Of a stretch of DNA of 64,000 nucleotides, positions 1 through 7,812 are shown in pieces. The stretch comes from CAZKJL01 sp964553135 (GTDB lineage: Bacteria; Patescibacteriota; Gracilibacteria; Peribacterales; Peribacteraceae). Within the stretch, counting starts at the first letter, position 1. Every line of letters starts with the position of its first letter. A model generated the notes under the pieces. The model searched no databases and was not told the DNA's origin. It saw nothing but the letters and a program-made list of their open reading frames with translations. Made by a program: the position numbers and the translations under genes. The DNA is taken from positions 372,001-436,000 of the forward strand of contig CAZKJL010000001.1 of the NCBI GenBank assembly GCA_964553135.1. Reading direction: 5' to 3'.

Positions 1-15
1 GAAGAGGGAAATCGA

Positions 16-495
16 TTGACCAAAGTGATCAGGCTTAGCATCCAGGCGCATCGCGACAAGCTCGCTCAGCTTTTCATTGCGCTGAGTGATGTGTTGTCTC
101 AGGAAATCGATATCTACGCCGACTCCAGACATGACCTGCCTCCCGATGGCACTGTCCCCGAATACTTTGCAGAGGGTGTGGATCTTGTCGTCGTGCAAAG
201 CGCACTCTGGGGTGGCGAAGAACTTCTTGTTCATGACGGTGCGACTTCCATTGATCTCTGCGATTGGGACCGAGACCTCCAATTGCATCTTTCCAATTCC
301 AAAGTGGTCTATTGCTTCGGTGGGGAATCGGGCATCAAGCGGTTTCATCCGATTCTCGACAGATTCGGCATTCCGTTCGATGAAGATCTGCTCACCGTCG
401 CATCGGTGCCTCACGAAAAAAAGACGTGGCCTCTCTACGAGCATCAGTTCAGCGAAATGATGCGGGATGTCGGCGCCGAGCCCTTGGACGATTAA
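16..495 (+). CDS. Hypothetical protein, possibly 5' partial
   Basis: Unrecognised acidic soluble protein of about 159 residues if the TTG at 16 is the start. The frame is open to the first base of the window, so the true start may lie outside it. No signal peptide or membrane segment is visible. The stop codon overlaps the last bases of the convergent gatB by 4 nt. Codon choice resembles the neighbouring real genes and the frame is uninterrupted, which is the main support. No function can be assigned. Confidence 0.6.
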   Translation: MTKVIRLSIQAHRDKLAQLFIALSDVLSQEIDIYADSRHDLPPDGTVPEYFAEGVDLVVVQSALWGGEELLVHDGATSIDLCDWDRDLQLHLSNSKVVYCFGGESGIKRFHPILDRFGIPFDEDLLTVASVPHEKKTWPLYEHQFSEMMRDVGAEPLDD

Positions 496-1931
496 CCGAT
501 TTTCTTCAGGAGCAGCGCATTCACTTTGGCCGCGTCGGCCTGGCCTTTCGTCTGTTTCATCACGGCGCCCACAATGGCTCCCAGAGCTTGCGTCTTGCCC
601 TTCTTGTAGGATTCGATGGCGTCGGGGTTTGCCGCAACGGCTTCCTCGATGAGCTTGGTCAGGAGCCCGTCATCGGACACTTGGCCCATGCCTTCGGCCT
701 TGATGATGTCGACAGCGGACTTACCCGTCGTCACCATTTTCTCGAGCACGTCCTTGCCCGCACCCGTGCCGATCTTTCCGGACTGAATTTGGTGCGCAAG
801 GTCGGCGAGCGCTTCGGCAGTCGGCGCTTCGGCGATCGTCTTCCCGTGTTTGGTGAGGAAGCCCGTCAGCTGCGTGAGCACGATGGACGATGCGCGTTTG
901 GCATCGCCGACTTTGGTCTTGATCGCATCGAAGCGACTGCGCAGAGCCTCGTTGTCCGTCAGCATCACGGCTTCGGCATCGGTGAGACCCAGTGCCACGT
1001 ACTCCGCTTTCATTTCGGACGGCAGTTGCGCGATACCGGCCGATGCTGCGGCGATGAAGCCTTCGGACAGATCCAGCGGCGGAATATCGGGCTCGGGGAA
1101 GTAGCGGTAATCGGCAGCCGATTCCTTGTCGCGGAGCAAGTGCGTTTTCTCCTCGGCGTCCACCCAACCCACGGTCGTTTCTCCGGTAGGCTGCTTGCCT
1201 TCTTCCCACTGTTTCTTGAGGATCTTTTCCTGATACGTGAGCGCTTTTTCGAGCGCCTTGAACGAGTTCAGGTTCTTGATCTCCACGCGCGGGTAGAGTT
1301 TGGTGTCGCCCTTGGGCCGCAGCGAAATCGACGCATCGAAACGCATCATTCCTTTGAACATGTCGGCCTCCGTGGAATCCGCCGCAATGATGATGCGACG
1401 GAGTTCTTCGGCAAAGCAGCTGGCTTCACGCGCCGAGCGCAGGTCGGGCTCGGTAACGATCTCCATGAGCGGCGTGCCCGCGCGGTTGTAGTCGCAGAGG
1501 GACGCATTGCCTCGGTGCGTGAGTTTTCCGGCATCGTTCTCGATGTGCAAGCGGTGAATGCGGCATTCGCCGGGCGTGGCCTTGTTCGTCTTGGCGTCTA
1601 CCACGGAGAACTTCACGATGCCGTGCGAGGCGAGCGGATCTTTGTACTGCGAAATTTGGAATCCCGTCGGCAAATCGGGATAGAAGTAGTTTTTGCGGTC
1701 GAAGTGGCTTTTTTGGTTCACGGTGCACTTGAGTGCCTTGGAGGCACGAATGGCCTTTTCGATCACGGACTTGTTCGGGACGGGAAGGGCGCCCGGGTGA
1801 CCCATGCAGACGGGGCATACGGTCGTGTTGGGCTCCTTGCCCCACGCGTCGTTGTCGCACGCGCAGAACATCTTCGTCTTCGTGTTCATTTGCGCGTGCA
1901 CTTCCAGGCCGATGATCGTTTCGAGTTCCAT
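492..1931 (-). CDS. gatB: Asp-tRNA(Asn)/Glu-tRNA(Gln) amidotransferase subunit B
   Basis: GatB is the tRNA-binding and kinase/transamidase subunit of the GatCAB complex, which converts mischarged Glu-tRNA(Gln) or Asp-tRNA(Asn) to the correct amide in the cytoplasm. The 479-residue length is normal. The N-terminal cradle domain begins ELETIIGLEVHAQ and holds the zinc-site cysteines in MFCACDND and CPVCMGHPG; the C-terminal part is the helical and YqeY-like tail (LLTKLIEEAVAANPDAI). gatA and gatC are not in the window. A TGTAAT -10-like box ends 8 nt before the ATG, suggesting a leaderless message. Confidence 0.97.
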   Translation of the reverse strand: MELETIIGLEVHAQMNTKTKMFCACDNDAWGKEPNTTVCPVCMGHPGALPVPNKSVIEKAIRASKALKCTVNQKSHFDRKNYFYPDLPTGFQISQYKDPLASHGIVKFSVVDAKTNKATPGECRIHRLHIENDAGKLTHRGNASLCDYNRAGTPLMEIVTEPDLRSAREASCFAEELRRIIIAADSTEADMFKGMMRFDASISLRPKGDTKLYPRVEIKNLNSFKALEKALTYQEKILKKQWEEGKQPTGETTVGWVDAEEKTHLLRDKESAADYRYFPEPDIPPLDLSEGFIAAASAGIAQLPSEMKAEYVALGLTDAEAVMLTDNEALRSRFDAIKTKVGDAKRASSIVLTQLTGFLTKHGKTIAEAPTAEALADLAHQIQSGKIGTGAGKDVLEKMVTTGKSAVDIIKAEGMGQVSDDGLLTKLIEEAVAANPDAIESYKKGKTQALGAIVGAVMKQTKGQADAAKVNALLLKKIG

Positions 1932-1940
1932 AAGGGAAGA

Positions 1941-2396
1941 TTACAGCACTTTCTGCTTGCGGTGGTCCGTAATGAGAATGCCGTCCAAATGATCAACTTC
2001 GTGTTGCACGACGCGTGCATCGAAGCCGCCCAGCTTCAGCTCACGTTTTTTTCCTTCCGGTGTCCGGAACACCACCACGATGTCCGTGGGTCTCGCAATA
2101 TTCAGCCACAAGTCCGGGAGACTGAGGCAGCCTTCCTCGGCGATGGCCGTCGTCTCACTGCGCCACGTGATCGTGGGGTTTACGAGTGCCGTGAGTTTGT
2201 CCCCGATGAGCGCGATGCAGATACGCTCCGAGCGACCCACTTGCGGAGCGGCGATGCCCGCACCTCTGGAGGCCACCGTCGTTTCCTTCATATCGTCGAT
2301 CAATCTGAGCAGTGCCTTCGTCACCGTCTGCACGGGCTTCGTTTTGGCGTGCAAGATGGGTGATTTTTCGCCGATGGTGATGGGGAGGACGGCCAT
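1941..2396 (-). CDS. def: Peptide deformylase
   Basis: Removes the N-terminal formyl group from nascent proteins at the ribosome; Fe2+/Zn2+ metalloprotease. All three family motifs are present: GAGIAAPQVG (residues 45-54), EEGCLSLP (87-94, metal-ligand Cys) and QHEVDHLDG (131-139, HExxH ligands and catalytic Glu). The start chosen is the ATG at 2396, giving 151 residues and the usual N-terminus MAVLPI. The frame stays open upstream to 2540, but the extra 48 residues match nothing typical, and a TATAAT box on this strand lies 10 nt before 2396, inside that extension. gatB follows 9 nt downstream, so the two may share transcripts. Confidence 0.95.
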   Translation of the reverse strand: MAVLPITIGEKSPILHAKTKPVQTVTKALLRLIDDMKETTVASRGAGIAAPQVGRSERICIALIGDKLTALVNPTITWRSETTAIAEEGCLSLPDLWLNIARPTDIVVVFRTPEGKKRELKLGGFDARVVQHEVDHLDGILITDHRKQKVL

Positions 2397-2441
2397 TTCT
2401 GCGCACATTATAGCCGTTTTCGGTCCCATCCCAAGATAAAT

Positions 2442-2915
2442 GTGGATCTTTCCCGAGGGTGCGCGGAGGATGTCGATATCGCTCCGCTCAGGTTCACGTC
2501 TCAGGCCGAAGCAGCCGACTACCTCACGGGTGAATTGCACAGGTATGAGGACGGTTCACTGCCCGCGCCCGAGGCCATGGAGCATCTTCAAGATGCGGCA
2601 AGCAGGCTCCCGATGCATCGGTCGTTCGACGTCGGCCCGAATTACCCGGCCATCGTCATGGACGTTCATAAACTCGGTCTCCGTGTCCGTGCGTCTTTGG
2701 GCGATCTAACGAACGTTGGCACTCAGCGAGGCCAGGCCGCGCAGGTCGTCGATGCTCGAGATCTCCCCAAGCTCCATCATCTTGAGCAGCGCGTGAGCGG
2801 TGAGAATGACGTCGGGAAGCGCGCGGTGACGGGCCTGAGGGATGGTGAGATTCAGCCGTTTGGCGACCGCGTCCAGGCTGTGCCCGAACTGGGTGGGGAA
2901 GAGCGCGCGGCTTAG
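2442..2915 (+). CDS. Possible small gene or remnant, unrecognised
   Basis: The gap between def and the DnaQ-like gene holds an open frame on the plus strand, with a GTG start at 2442, whose first 88 codons read like a real acidic protein (for example QAEAADYLTGELHRY and YPAIVMDVHKLGL). After about 2705 the frame runs antisense to the exonuclease gene and loses that character, so the true 3' end is unclear; it may be a truncated or frameshifted gene. No ribosome-binding site is seen. The alternative frame ending at 2709 is Arg/Ser-rich and looks like a shadow. Confidence 0.3.
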   Translation: MDLSRGCAEDVDIAPLRFTSQAEAADYLTGELHRYEDGSLPAPEAMEHLQDAASRLPMHRSFDVGPNYPAIVMDVHKLGLRVRASLGDLTNVGTQRGQAAQVVDARDLPKLHHLEQRVSGENDVGKRAVTGLRDGEIQPFGDRVQAVPELGGEERAA

Positions 2916-3287
2916 AAGCATGGTGCACAGGCACTCCGGCACTTCCACGTAGCCCCAGCACAGCTCCTTTTCCACGTTGAGGAACCCCATGTCGAAGTTG
3001 GCGTTGTGCGCCACGAGGATCGATCCCTGGGCGAACTCCAAAAATTTCGGCAACACTTCCTCGATCCCCGGAGCGCCGCGCACATCATCATCGGAAATTT
3101 TATTCACCTGTTTGGCTTCCCACGGAATGTCGCGTTCGGGGTTCACGAGCGAGACGAACGACTTGGTCTCGTCCACTTGGCCGTTCTCGATGCGGATGCC
3201 GGCGATCTCGATGATGCGGTGTCCGCGCCTGGCGTCGAGACCCGTGGTTTCGACGTCAAAAACGGTGATCGGAGGGAGTGCGCTCAT
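2706..3287 (-). CDS. DnaQ-family 3'-5' exonuclease (DNA polymerase III epsilon-like)
   Basis: DEDDh exonuclease of 193 residues, either the proofreading epsilon subunit or a stand-alone RNase-T-like nuclease. ExoI motif FDVETTGLD (residues 9-17, DxE), ExoII HNANFDMGFL, and ExoIII HRALPDVILTAHAL with the catalytic His and Asp are all intact. There is no DnaE, UvrC or BRCT fusion. A TACTGT box with an upstream TG (extended -10) ends 11 nt before the ATG. The 3' end meets the doubtful plus-strand frame at 2442. Calling it dnaQ proper would need the rest of the genome, so no symbol is given. Confidence 0.9.
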   Translation of the reverse strand: MSALPPITVFDVETTGLDARRGHRIIEIAGIRIENGQVDETKSFVSLVNPERDIPWEAKQVNKISDDDVRGAPGIEEVLPKFLEFAQGSILVAHNANFDMGFLNVEKELCWGYVEVPECLCTMLLSRALFPTQFGHSLDAVAKRLNLTIPQARHRALPDVILTAHALLKMMELGEISSIDDLRGLASLSANVR

Positions 3288-3406
3288 GGGGGAACAGGAC
3301 AGTACATCTCCGATGCCGTATTAAGAATTGACTCTCCATCTTTTTTTGTTGGGATTGCAGAGATTTTTCAGGCACGGCGGGACGAATGGTTTTATAGTGA
3401 CGTTCC

Positions 3407-4021
3407 ATGAAGAAACTTACCATTGAAGATGCTCTGAAGCGGCTCAAAGTTTTGTATCCCGATGCGGGTTGTACGCTCGATTGGGGTACGCCGCTCGATC
3501 TCCTGGTTGCCACCATTCTTTCGGCTCAGTGCACGGACAAACGCGTGAACATCGTCACCAAAACGCTCTTCAAAAAATACCGAACGCCGCAGGACTACGT
3601 CGCCGCATCACAGGCCGAGCTGGAGAAGGACATCCACTCGTGCGGCACGTTCCGCATGAAGGCCAAAGCCATCCGCTCCGCGTGCCGTACCATCATCGAT
3701 GATTTCGGCGGCGAGGTGCCGCGCACCATGAAAGAGATGCTCACGCTCCGCGGTGTCGGTCGCAAGACCGCATCGGTCGTACTCTCCACGGCGTTCGGTG
3801 TGCAGGAGGGGATCGCCGTGGATACGCACGTCATGCGCGTCAGTCGCAGGCTCGGGCTCACCCGCGCCAAAACGCAATCCACGATCGAAGCCGATCTCAT
3901 GAAGAAAACTCCCCGCTCGGAGTGGGCGACGCTCTCGCACTTGCTCATCGCACACGGCCGCGCGGTGTGTACCGCACGAAACCACGATTGCAAGAACTGC
4001 CTGTTTGAGAGTCGCTCGTAA
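3407..4021 (+). CDS. nth: Endonuclease III (DNA glycosylase/AP lyase), atypical Fe-S end
   Basis: Base-excision-repair glycosylase removing oxidised pyrimidines. The 204-residue protein has the helix-hairpin-helix LRGVGRKTASVV with catalytic Lys120 and the GPD-loop Asp139 (AVDTHVMRVSRRLGL). The C-terminal [4Fe-4S] loop is CTARNHDCKNCLFESRS: Cys188, Cys195 and Cys198 are in place but the fourth ligand position (204) is Ser, encoded TCG just before the stop. Either the cluster has a non-Cys ligand or it is degraded. A TATAGT box at 3393-3398 ends 8 nt before the ATG (leaderless pattern). Confidence 0.95.
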   Translation: MKKLTIEDALKRLKVLYPDAGCTLDWGTPLDLLVATILSAQCTDKRVNIVTKTLFKKYRTPQDYVAASQAELEKDIHSCGTFRMKAKAIRSACRTIIDDFGGEVPRTMKEMLTLRGVGRKTASVVLSTAFGVQEGIAVDTHVMRVSRRLGLTRAKTQSTIEADLMKKTPRSEWATLSHLLIAHGRAVCTARNHDCKNCLFESRS

Positions 4022-4040
4022 CGGCGTATACTTGCGGTCC

Positions 4041-4529
4041 ATGCGGCATATCGTGTTTTTCGCTTCTTGCATTCTGGTCCTGGCGGTCCTCGTTTTCGTT
4101 GCCGTCAATGAGACCAGGAAAACGTTGGAGCTTCGCGAGCCGGATTACACGTCATCGGCGTCCGATTCATCCGTCTCATCGGCGGCTTCCGTGCCGCTCC
4201 TGTACAAGGACTACGACGCAAGACTCGTTGCGTCGGGCAGTGCGTCAATCCTGTTCTTTGCCGACAAGCGCGATCCGTTCTCCGTCAAGCATGATGCACT
4301 GCTTCAGCGGCTCTCGCGTTCGGGCGCACTCAAGATTCCGGTGTATCGATTGGAATTCGGATCGTCCACGGGCGCACGCATCACGTACGGCGCCATCGTC
4401 CCGGACACGTTCGTTCTGCTCGATGCCAAGAAGGCCCGTTCGTCATCACTGATTCATCCTACCGACGCAGAATTGCTCACCGCTGTCCTGCAACAAACTT
4501 CTTCATCTTCTTCTTCCCGCAAAAAATGA
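4041..4529 (+). CDS. Membrane-anchored thioredoxin-like protein without CxxC
   Basis: About 162 residues: an N-terminal membrane anchor (residues 2-20, IVFFASCILVLAVLVFVAV), a Ser-rich linker, then a thioredoxin-like fold (SASILFFADKRDPFS ... YRLEF ... YGAIVPDTFVLLD, the last with the cis-Pro region). The position of the redox CxxC is KRDPFS, so it should not be a disulfide oxidoreductase itself. It overlaps the following DipZ-like gene by 4 nt (ATGA), so they are translationally coupled and probably act together at the membrane. Start ATG 4041 is chosen because TATACT at 4027-4032 lies 8 nt upstream; an in-frame upstream extension overlaps nth. Confidence 0.75.
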   Translation: MRHIVFFASCILVLAVLVFVAVNETRKTLELREPDYTSSASDSSVSSAASVPLLYKDYDARLVASGSASILFFADKRDPFSVKHDALLQRLSRSGALKIPVYRLEFGSSTGARITYGAIVPDTFVLLDAKKARSSSLIHPTDAELLTAVLQQTSSSSSSRKK

Positions 4530-6361
4530 ATCTCCTCATCCTCCTGTTCCTGGCCGGCATGATCACCATTTTTCTGCCCTGCATCCTGCCGCTCGTGCCG
4601 GTCGTCGTCGGCGTCAGCATTTCGGGACAGAGTCGTCTGCGCCCCCTCGTGACGGTTCTCGGGATGGTCATCAGTTTCGTACTCTTCACGTTCTTGCTTC
4701 TGGTGGTGCTCGATCAGTTCGTGGAACTCGCCGATTACATTCGCATCGCGACGTATTACATCCTGCTGCTGTTCGGCGTGTCGTTTCTGTCGCACTGGCG
4801 TGTGGTTCGTTTGGCGGGTGCCGTCGCCGGAGGATTCTTCTTCCTCGATAAAGGAGTTCCGGCCGTCGTCATCGCCATCATGGCCGGCATTTTCGCGCTC
4901 GAAATCGCGGGAAGCATCGCAAACCGCATTCAGCAATTCGGTGCGGGTGCCCAGATGGCCGCCACGTCCGAGTTCGGCAGAGACTCGCTCCTCACCGCAT
5001 TCATCGTCGGTCTCACCCTCGGCCTCGTGTGGGTGCCGTGTGCGGGCCCGGCTTTGGGATTCGCGCTGGCGCTCGTTCGTGAGCAACCCGGGCCCATGGC
5101 CGTGGCTGCTCTCTCGGCCTACGCACTCGGTACCGCCGTTCCGCTCCTCATCGTGGGGTACGGCGGACAGTACGCCGTGCGTTCGGTCCGGCTTCTGAAT
5201 CGTTACACCGGCCTCGTCAAACGCATTGCGGGTGTCATGCTCATTCTCACGGCGGTGGCGCTCCACATGAATCTGCTTCAGAAGATCCAAGTGTGGGTGG
5301 AAGATCACACGATGTTCGGCGATTTCGGTTCGACGCTCGAGCAAATGCTGTTCCCCATCGATTCTCCGTCCGGCTCCGGCGCCGTTTCCTCCTCCAGCGG
5401 TATGCAACCTTCCTCTCTTCCGAAAATCATCCGCGCCCCCGAACTCATGGGTCTCGGCCCCTGGCACAACTCCGAGCCGCTCACGATGGCCGGCCTCAAG
5501 GGCAAAGTCGTTCTGGTCGATTTCTGGACGTACAGTTGCATCAACTGCATCCGCACCCTCCCGTACGTGCAGGGCTACTGGGACAAGTATGGTTCGACCG
5601 CGCTCACCACAGGCAAAGACAGAGGGAAATTCGTGCTTCTCGGCGTCCATACGCCCGAGTTCACGTTCGAGAAGAGTGAGAAGAACGTCGCCATGGCCAT
5701 CAAAGAACACGGCCTCACGTATCCCGTGGCCCAAGACAACGACTTCGGTACGTGGTCCGCGTTCGCCAACCGTTACTGGCCCGCCAAGTACCTCATCGAT
5801 GCCGACGGCTACGTCCGCTACACGCATTTTGGAGAAGGAGATTACGAAGAAACGGACAAAGCCATCGAAAGCTTGCTCGCCGAGATCGGCGTGACGAGCA
5901 CCGGTGCGGCCGTCACCGAGACGAGCACCCCCCGTGCGGGCGGTCCCGTGACGCCCGAGACGTACTTGAGTTCACGCAGCTGGCCCGCACTCGGGAACGC
6001 GCAGAGTGAGCCAGGCAGCACCGTCGTGAAGTACGCAGCACCGTCCTCCGTTGAGCTCAACAAGTATTATCTCGGGGGCTCATGGCAACTCGTCGACGAC
6101 GAATCGCAAACGTTGCGATCGGATGTCGGTGAAATCCGCATGCGCTTCCGTGGGGGCGAGATCAACTTGGTGCTTGGCCTGGAAGACGGCGCCAAGCCTG
6201 TGAAGGCCGAGGTGATGGTTGACGGCAAAGACGCGGGCACGTTCATCGTCGATCGTCACGATCTGTTCAACTTGTTCAAGGGCGATTACGGCGAGCACGA
6301 CGTCATCCTCAAGCTGACCGGAAAGGGCGTACAGGCCTTCGCGTTCACGTTCGGAGCGTAG
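4526..6361 (+). CDS. DipZ-like CcdA-thioredoxin-CBM-like fusion
   Basis: 611 residues in three parts. Residues 1-250 are a CcdA/DsbD-type membrane electron carrier with about six to eight membrane helices and the two buried redox cysteines in FLPCILP (Cys19) and WVPCAGP (Cys172). Residues 300-455 are a thioredoxin/TlpA-like domain with YSCINCI (CxxC at 338-341). Residues 475-611 form a beta-rich C-terminal domain like the carbohydrate-module-like end of mycobacterial DipZ. Family knowledge: moves reducing equivalents from cytosolic thioredoxin to extracytoplasmic substrates. It is coupled by ATGA overlap to the upstream thioredoxin-like gene. Confidence 0.92.
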   Translation: MNLLILLFLAGMITIFLPCILPLVPVVVGVSISGQSRLRPLVTVLGMVISFVLFTFLLLVVLDQFVELADYIRIATYYILLLFGVSFLSHWRVVRLAGAVAGGFFFLDKGVPAVVIAIMAGIFALEIAGSIANRIQQFGAGAQMAATSEFGRDSLLTAFIVGLTLGLVWVPCAGPALGFALALVREQPGPMAVAALSAYALGTAVPLLIVGYGGQYAVRSVRLLNRYTGLVKRIAGVMLILTAVALHMNLLQKIQVWVEDHTMFGDFGSTLEQMLFPIDSPSGSGAVSSSSGMQPSSLPKIIRAPELMGLGPWHNSEPLTMAGLKGKVVLVDFWTYSCINCIRTLPYVQGYWDKYGSTALTTGKDRGKFVLLGVHTPEFTFEKSEKNVAMAIKEHGLTYPVAQDNDFGTWSAFANRYWPAKYLIDADGYVRYTHFGEGDYEETDKAIESLLAEIGVTSTGAAVTETSTPRAGGPVTPETYLSSRSWPALGNAQSEPGSTVVKYAAPSSVELNKYYLGGSWQLVDDESQTLRSDVGEIRMRFRGGEINLVLGLEDGAKPVKAEVMVDGKDAGTFIVDRHDLFNLFKGDYGEHDVILKLTGKGVQAFAFTFGA

Positions 6362-6362
6362 A

Positions 6363-6524
6363 TCACTGCTTTCCTCCGTCACAGCACGTTTCGCACAAGT
6401 TGCCGCATGTCACGCAGTAGCGCTTCAGCTTGCGGTCGATGAACTGGAGGCAGCCGCACACGGGGCAGCAGTCGCATGCCGCGGCGTCCGTCGATTGTTT
6501 CATGTCGTTTTTCATCGTGCTCAT
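6363..6524 (-). CDS. Small cysteine-rich zinc-ribbon-like protein
   Basis: About 53 residues. Cysteine pairs in CDCCPVCGC and CVTCGNLCETCC resemble a treble-clef or zinc-ribbon arrangement, probably metal-binding; no function is recognised. The frame extends to 6545, but that extension covers the amtB terminator stem, so ATG 6524 (MSTMKND) is preferred; ATG 6515 is also possible. It sits between convergent dipZ-like and amtB ends. Short length keeps confidence moderate, though six or more ordered cysteines are unlikely in a random frame. Confidence 0.55.
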   Translation of the reverse strand: MSTMKNDMKQSTDAAACDCCPVCGCLQFIDRKLKRYCVTCGNLCETCCDGGKQ

Positions 6525-6532
6525 TCTACGCC

Positions 6533-6561
6533 AAAAAAGAGGCACGTCCCGGCGTGCCTCT
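6533..6561 (-). terminator. Rho-independent terminator of glnA-amtB
   Basis: Perfect 9-bp stem AGAGGCACG/CGTGCCTCT around a 6-nt loop, followed on the minus strand by a run of T (6533-6538 read in reverse). It lies 26 nt after the amtB stop. Confidence 0.85.
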
Positions 6562-6586
6562 TTGCCCTCTACCGTTGCGGTAGCGA

Positions 6587-7786
6587 TTAGAAATCGTACG
6601 CCTCTTCGCCGTGGAGCGTTTTGTCCAAGCTTCCTCCATTGGCCTCCACGCCCAGCTTCATGAACAGCTTCATGATGATGAGAATGAGGTACGTGGCGAC
6701 GAACGCGAACACCATGGCGATGAGCGTTCCGTACACGTTGCTCATGAACTGCGCCGTGTTTCCTTCGATGAGTCCGGAGAATCCGCCGATTTCCTTGGCG
6801 GCGAACACCCCCGTCAGGAGCGATCCGACGATGCCGCCGACACCGTGGCAGCCCCAGACGTCGAGCGCGTCATCCCAGCCCATTTTGATGCGGAATTTGA
6901 TGGCATAGAAGCAGCACACCGCCGCGGCGATGCCGATGAGGAGCGCCGAGCTCGGTTCGATGTAACCGGCGGCGGGTGTGATGGCCACGAGTCCGGCCAC
7001 GGCTCCCGTGAGTGCACCGACGGCGCTGGGTTTGCCGTCCACGATCCATGACAAGAAGAGCCACGTCACCATCGCCATGGATGCGGCGATATCCGTGTTG
7101 GCGAATGCGGCGGCGGCCTGTCCGTTCGCTGCAAGTGCGCTACCGGCATTGAAGCCGTACCAACCGAACCACAGGAGCCCAACACCCAAAGCGACGTGCA
7201 TGATGTTGTGCGGCTGGTGCTGCGTGTGTGCACGCTTGCCGAGCACGAACACCGAGGCGAGTGCGGCCATACCGGCGCTGATGTGCACCACGGTTCCACC
7301 TGCAAAGTCGATGGCGCCGAGTTTGGCGATGAGACCTCCGCCCCACACCATGTGTGCGAGCGGTGCGTAGATCACGATGCTCCAGATGACGAGGAAGATG
7401 AGGTAGCTCTTGAAGTTCATTCTCTCCGTGAATGCACCCGTGATGAGTGCAGGCGTGATGATGGCGAACATCATCTGAAAGACAAAGAAGGCCAAGTACG
7501 GAATATCGGCTCCGTAGGCGCCCGGCGTCATACCCACACCCTTCATCATGAAATGTTCCATGCCGCCGATGAGGCCCATGCCGGTGTCGGCTCCGAAGGA
7601 GAGCGAGAACGTGAGGATGGCCCACAGCACGGTGACGAGTCCCATCGAGATGAAGCTCTGCATCATGATGGTGAGCACGCCCCTGCGTTGCACGAGTCCT
7701 CCGTAGAAGAAGGCGAGGCCCGGCGTCATGATGGCCACGAGTGCGGCCGAGATCAGGACGAAGGCGGTATTACCTGTATTGATCAT
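6587..7786 (-). CDS. amtB: Ammonium transporter AmtB
   Basis: 399-residue Amt/MEP channel with about 11 membrane helices. Hallmarks: TPGLAFFYGGLV near the N-terminus, the first pore His in VVHISAGMAAL, and the second in CHGVGGIVGSLLTGV. It imports NH4+/NH3 across the cytoplasmic membrane. It lies 26 nt downstream of glnA on the same strand and ends at a clear terminator, so the two form one nitrogen-assimilation operon. No PII (glnK) gene follows, unlike many bacteria. The 26-nt spacer is almost entirely pyrimidine on the coding strand and has no Shine-Dalgarno. Confidence 0.96.
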   Translation of the reverse strand: MINTGNTAFVLISAALVAIMTPGLAFFYGGLVQRRGVLTIMMQSFISMGLVTVLWAILTFSLSFGADTGMGLIGGMEHFMMKGVGMTPGAYGADIPYLAFFVFQMMFAIITPALITGAFTERMNFKSYLIFLVIWSIVIYAPLAHMVWGGGLIAKLGAIDFAGGTVVHISAGMAALASVFVLGKRAHTQHQPHNIMHVALGVGLLWFGWYGFNAGSALAANGQAAAAFANTDIAASMAMVTWLFLSWIVDGKPSAVGALTGAVAGLVAITPAAGYIEPSSALLIGIAAAVCCFYAIKFRIKMGWDDALDVWGCHGVGGIVGSLLTGVFAAKEIGGFSGLIEGNTAQFMSNVYGTLIAMVFAFVATYLILIIMKLFMKLGVEANGGSLDKTLHGEEAYDF

Positions 7787-7812
7787 GGAAGAAGGGGGAA
7801 GTAGGGAAGGGT

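Noticed and set aside
426..2363. Long plus-strand open frame of over 600 codons across gatB and def
   Set aside because: Entirely antisense to two clearly recognised genes; His/Arg/Phe-rich composition typical of a shadow frame in GC-rich DNA.
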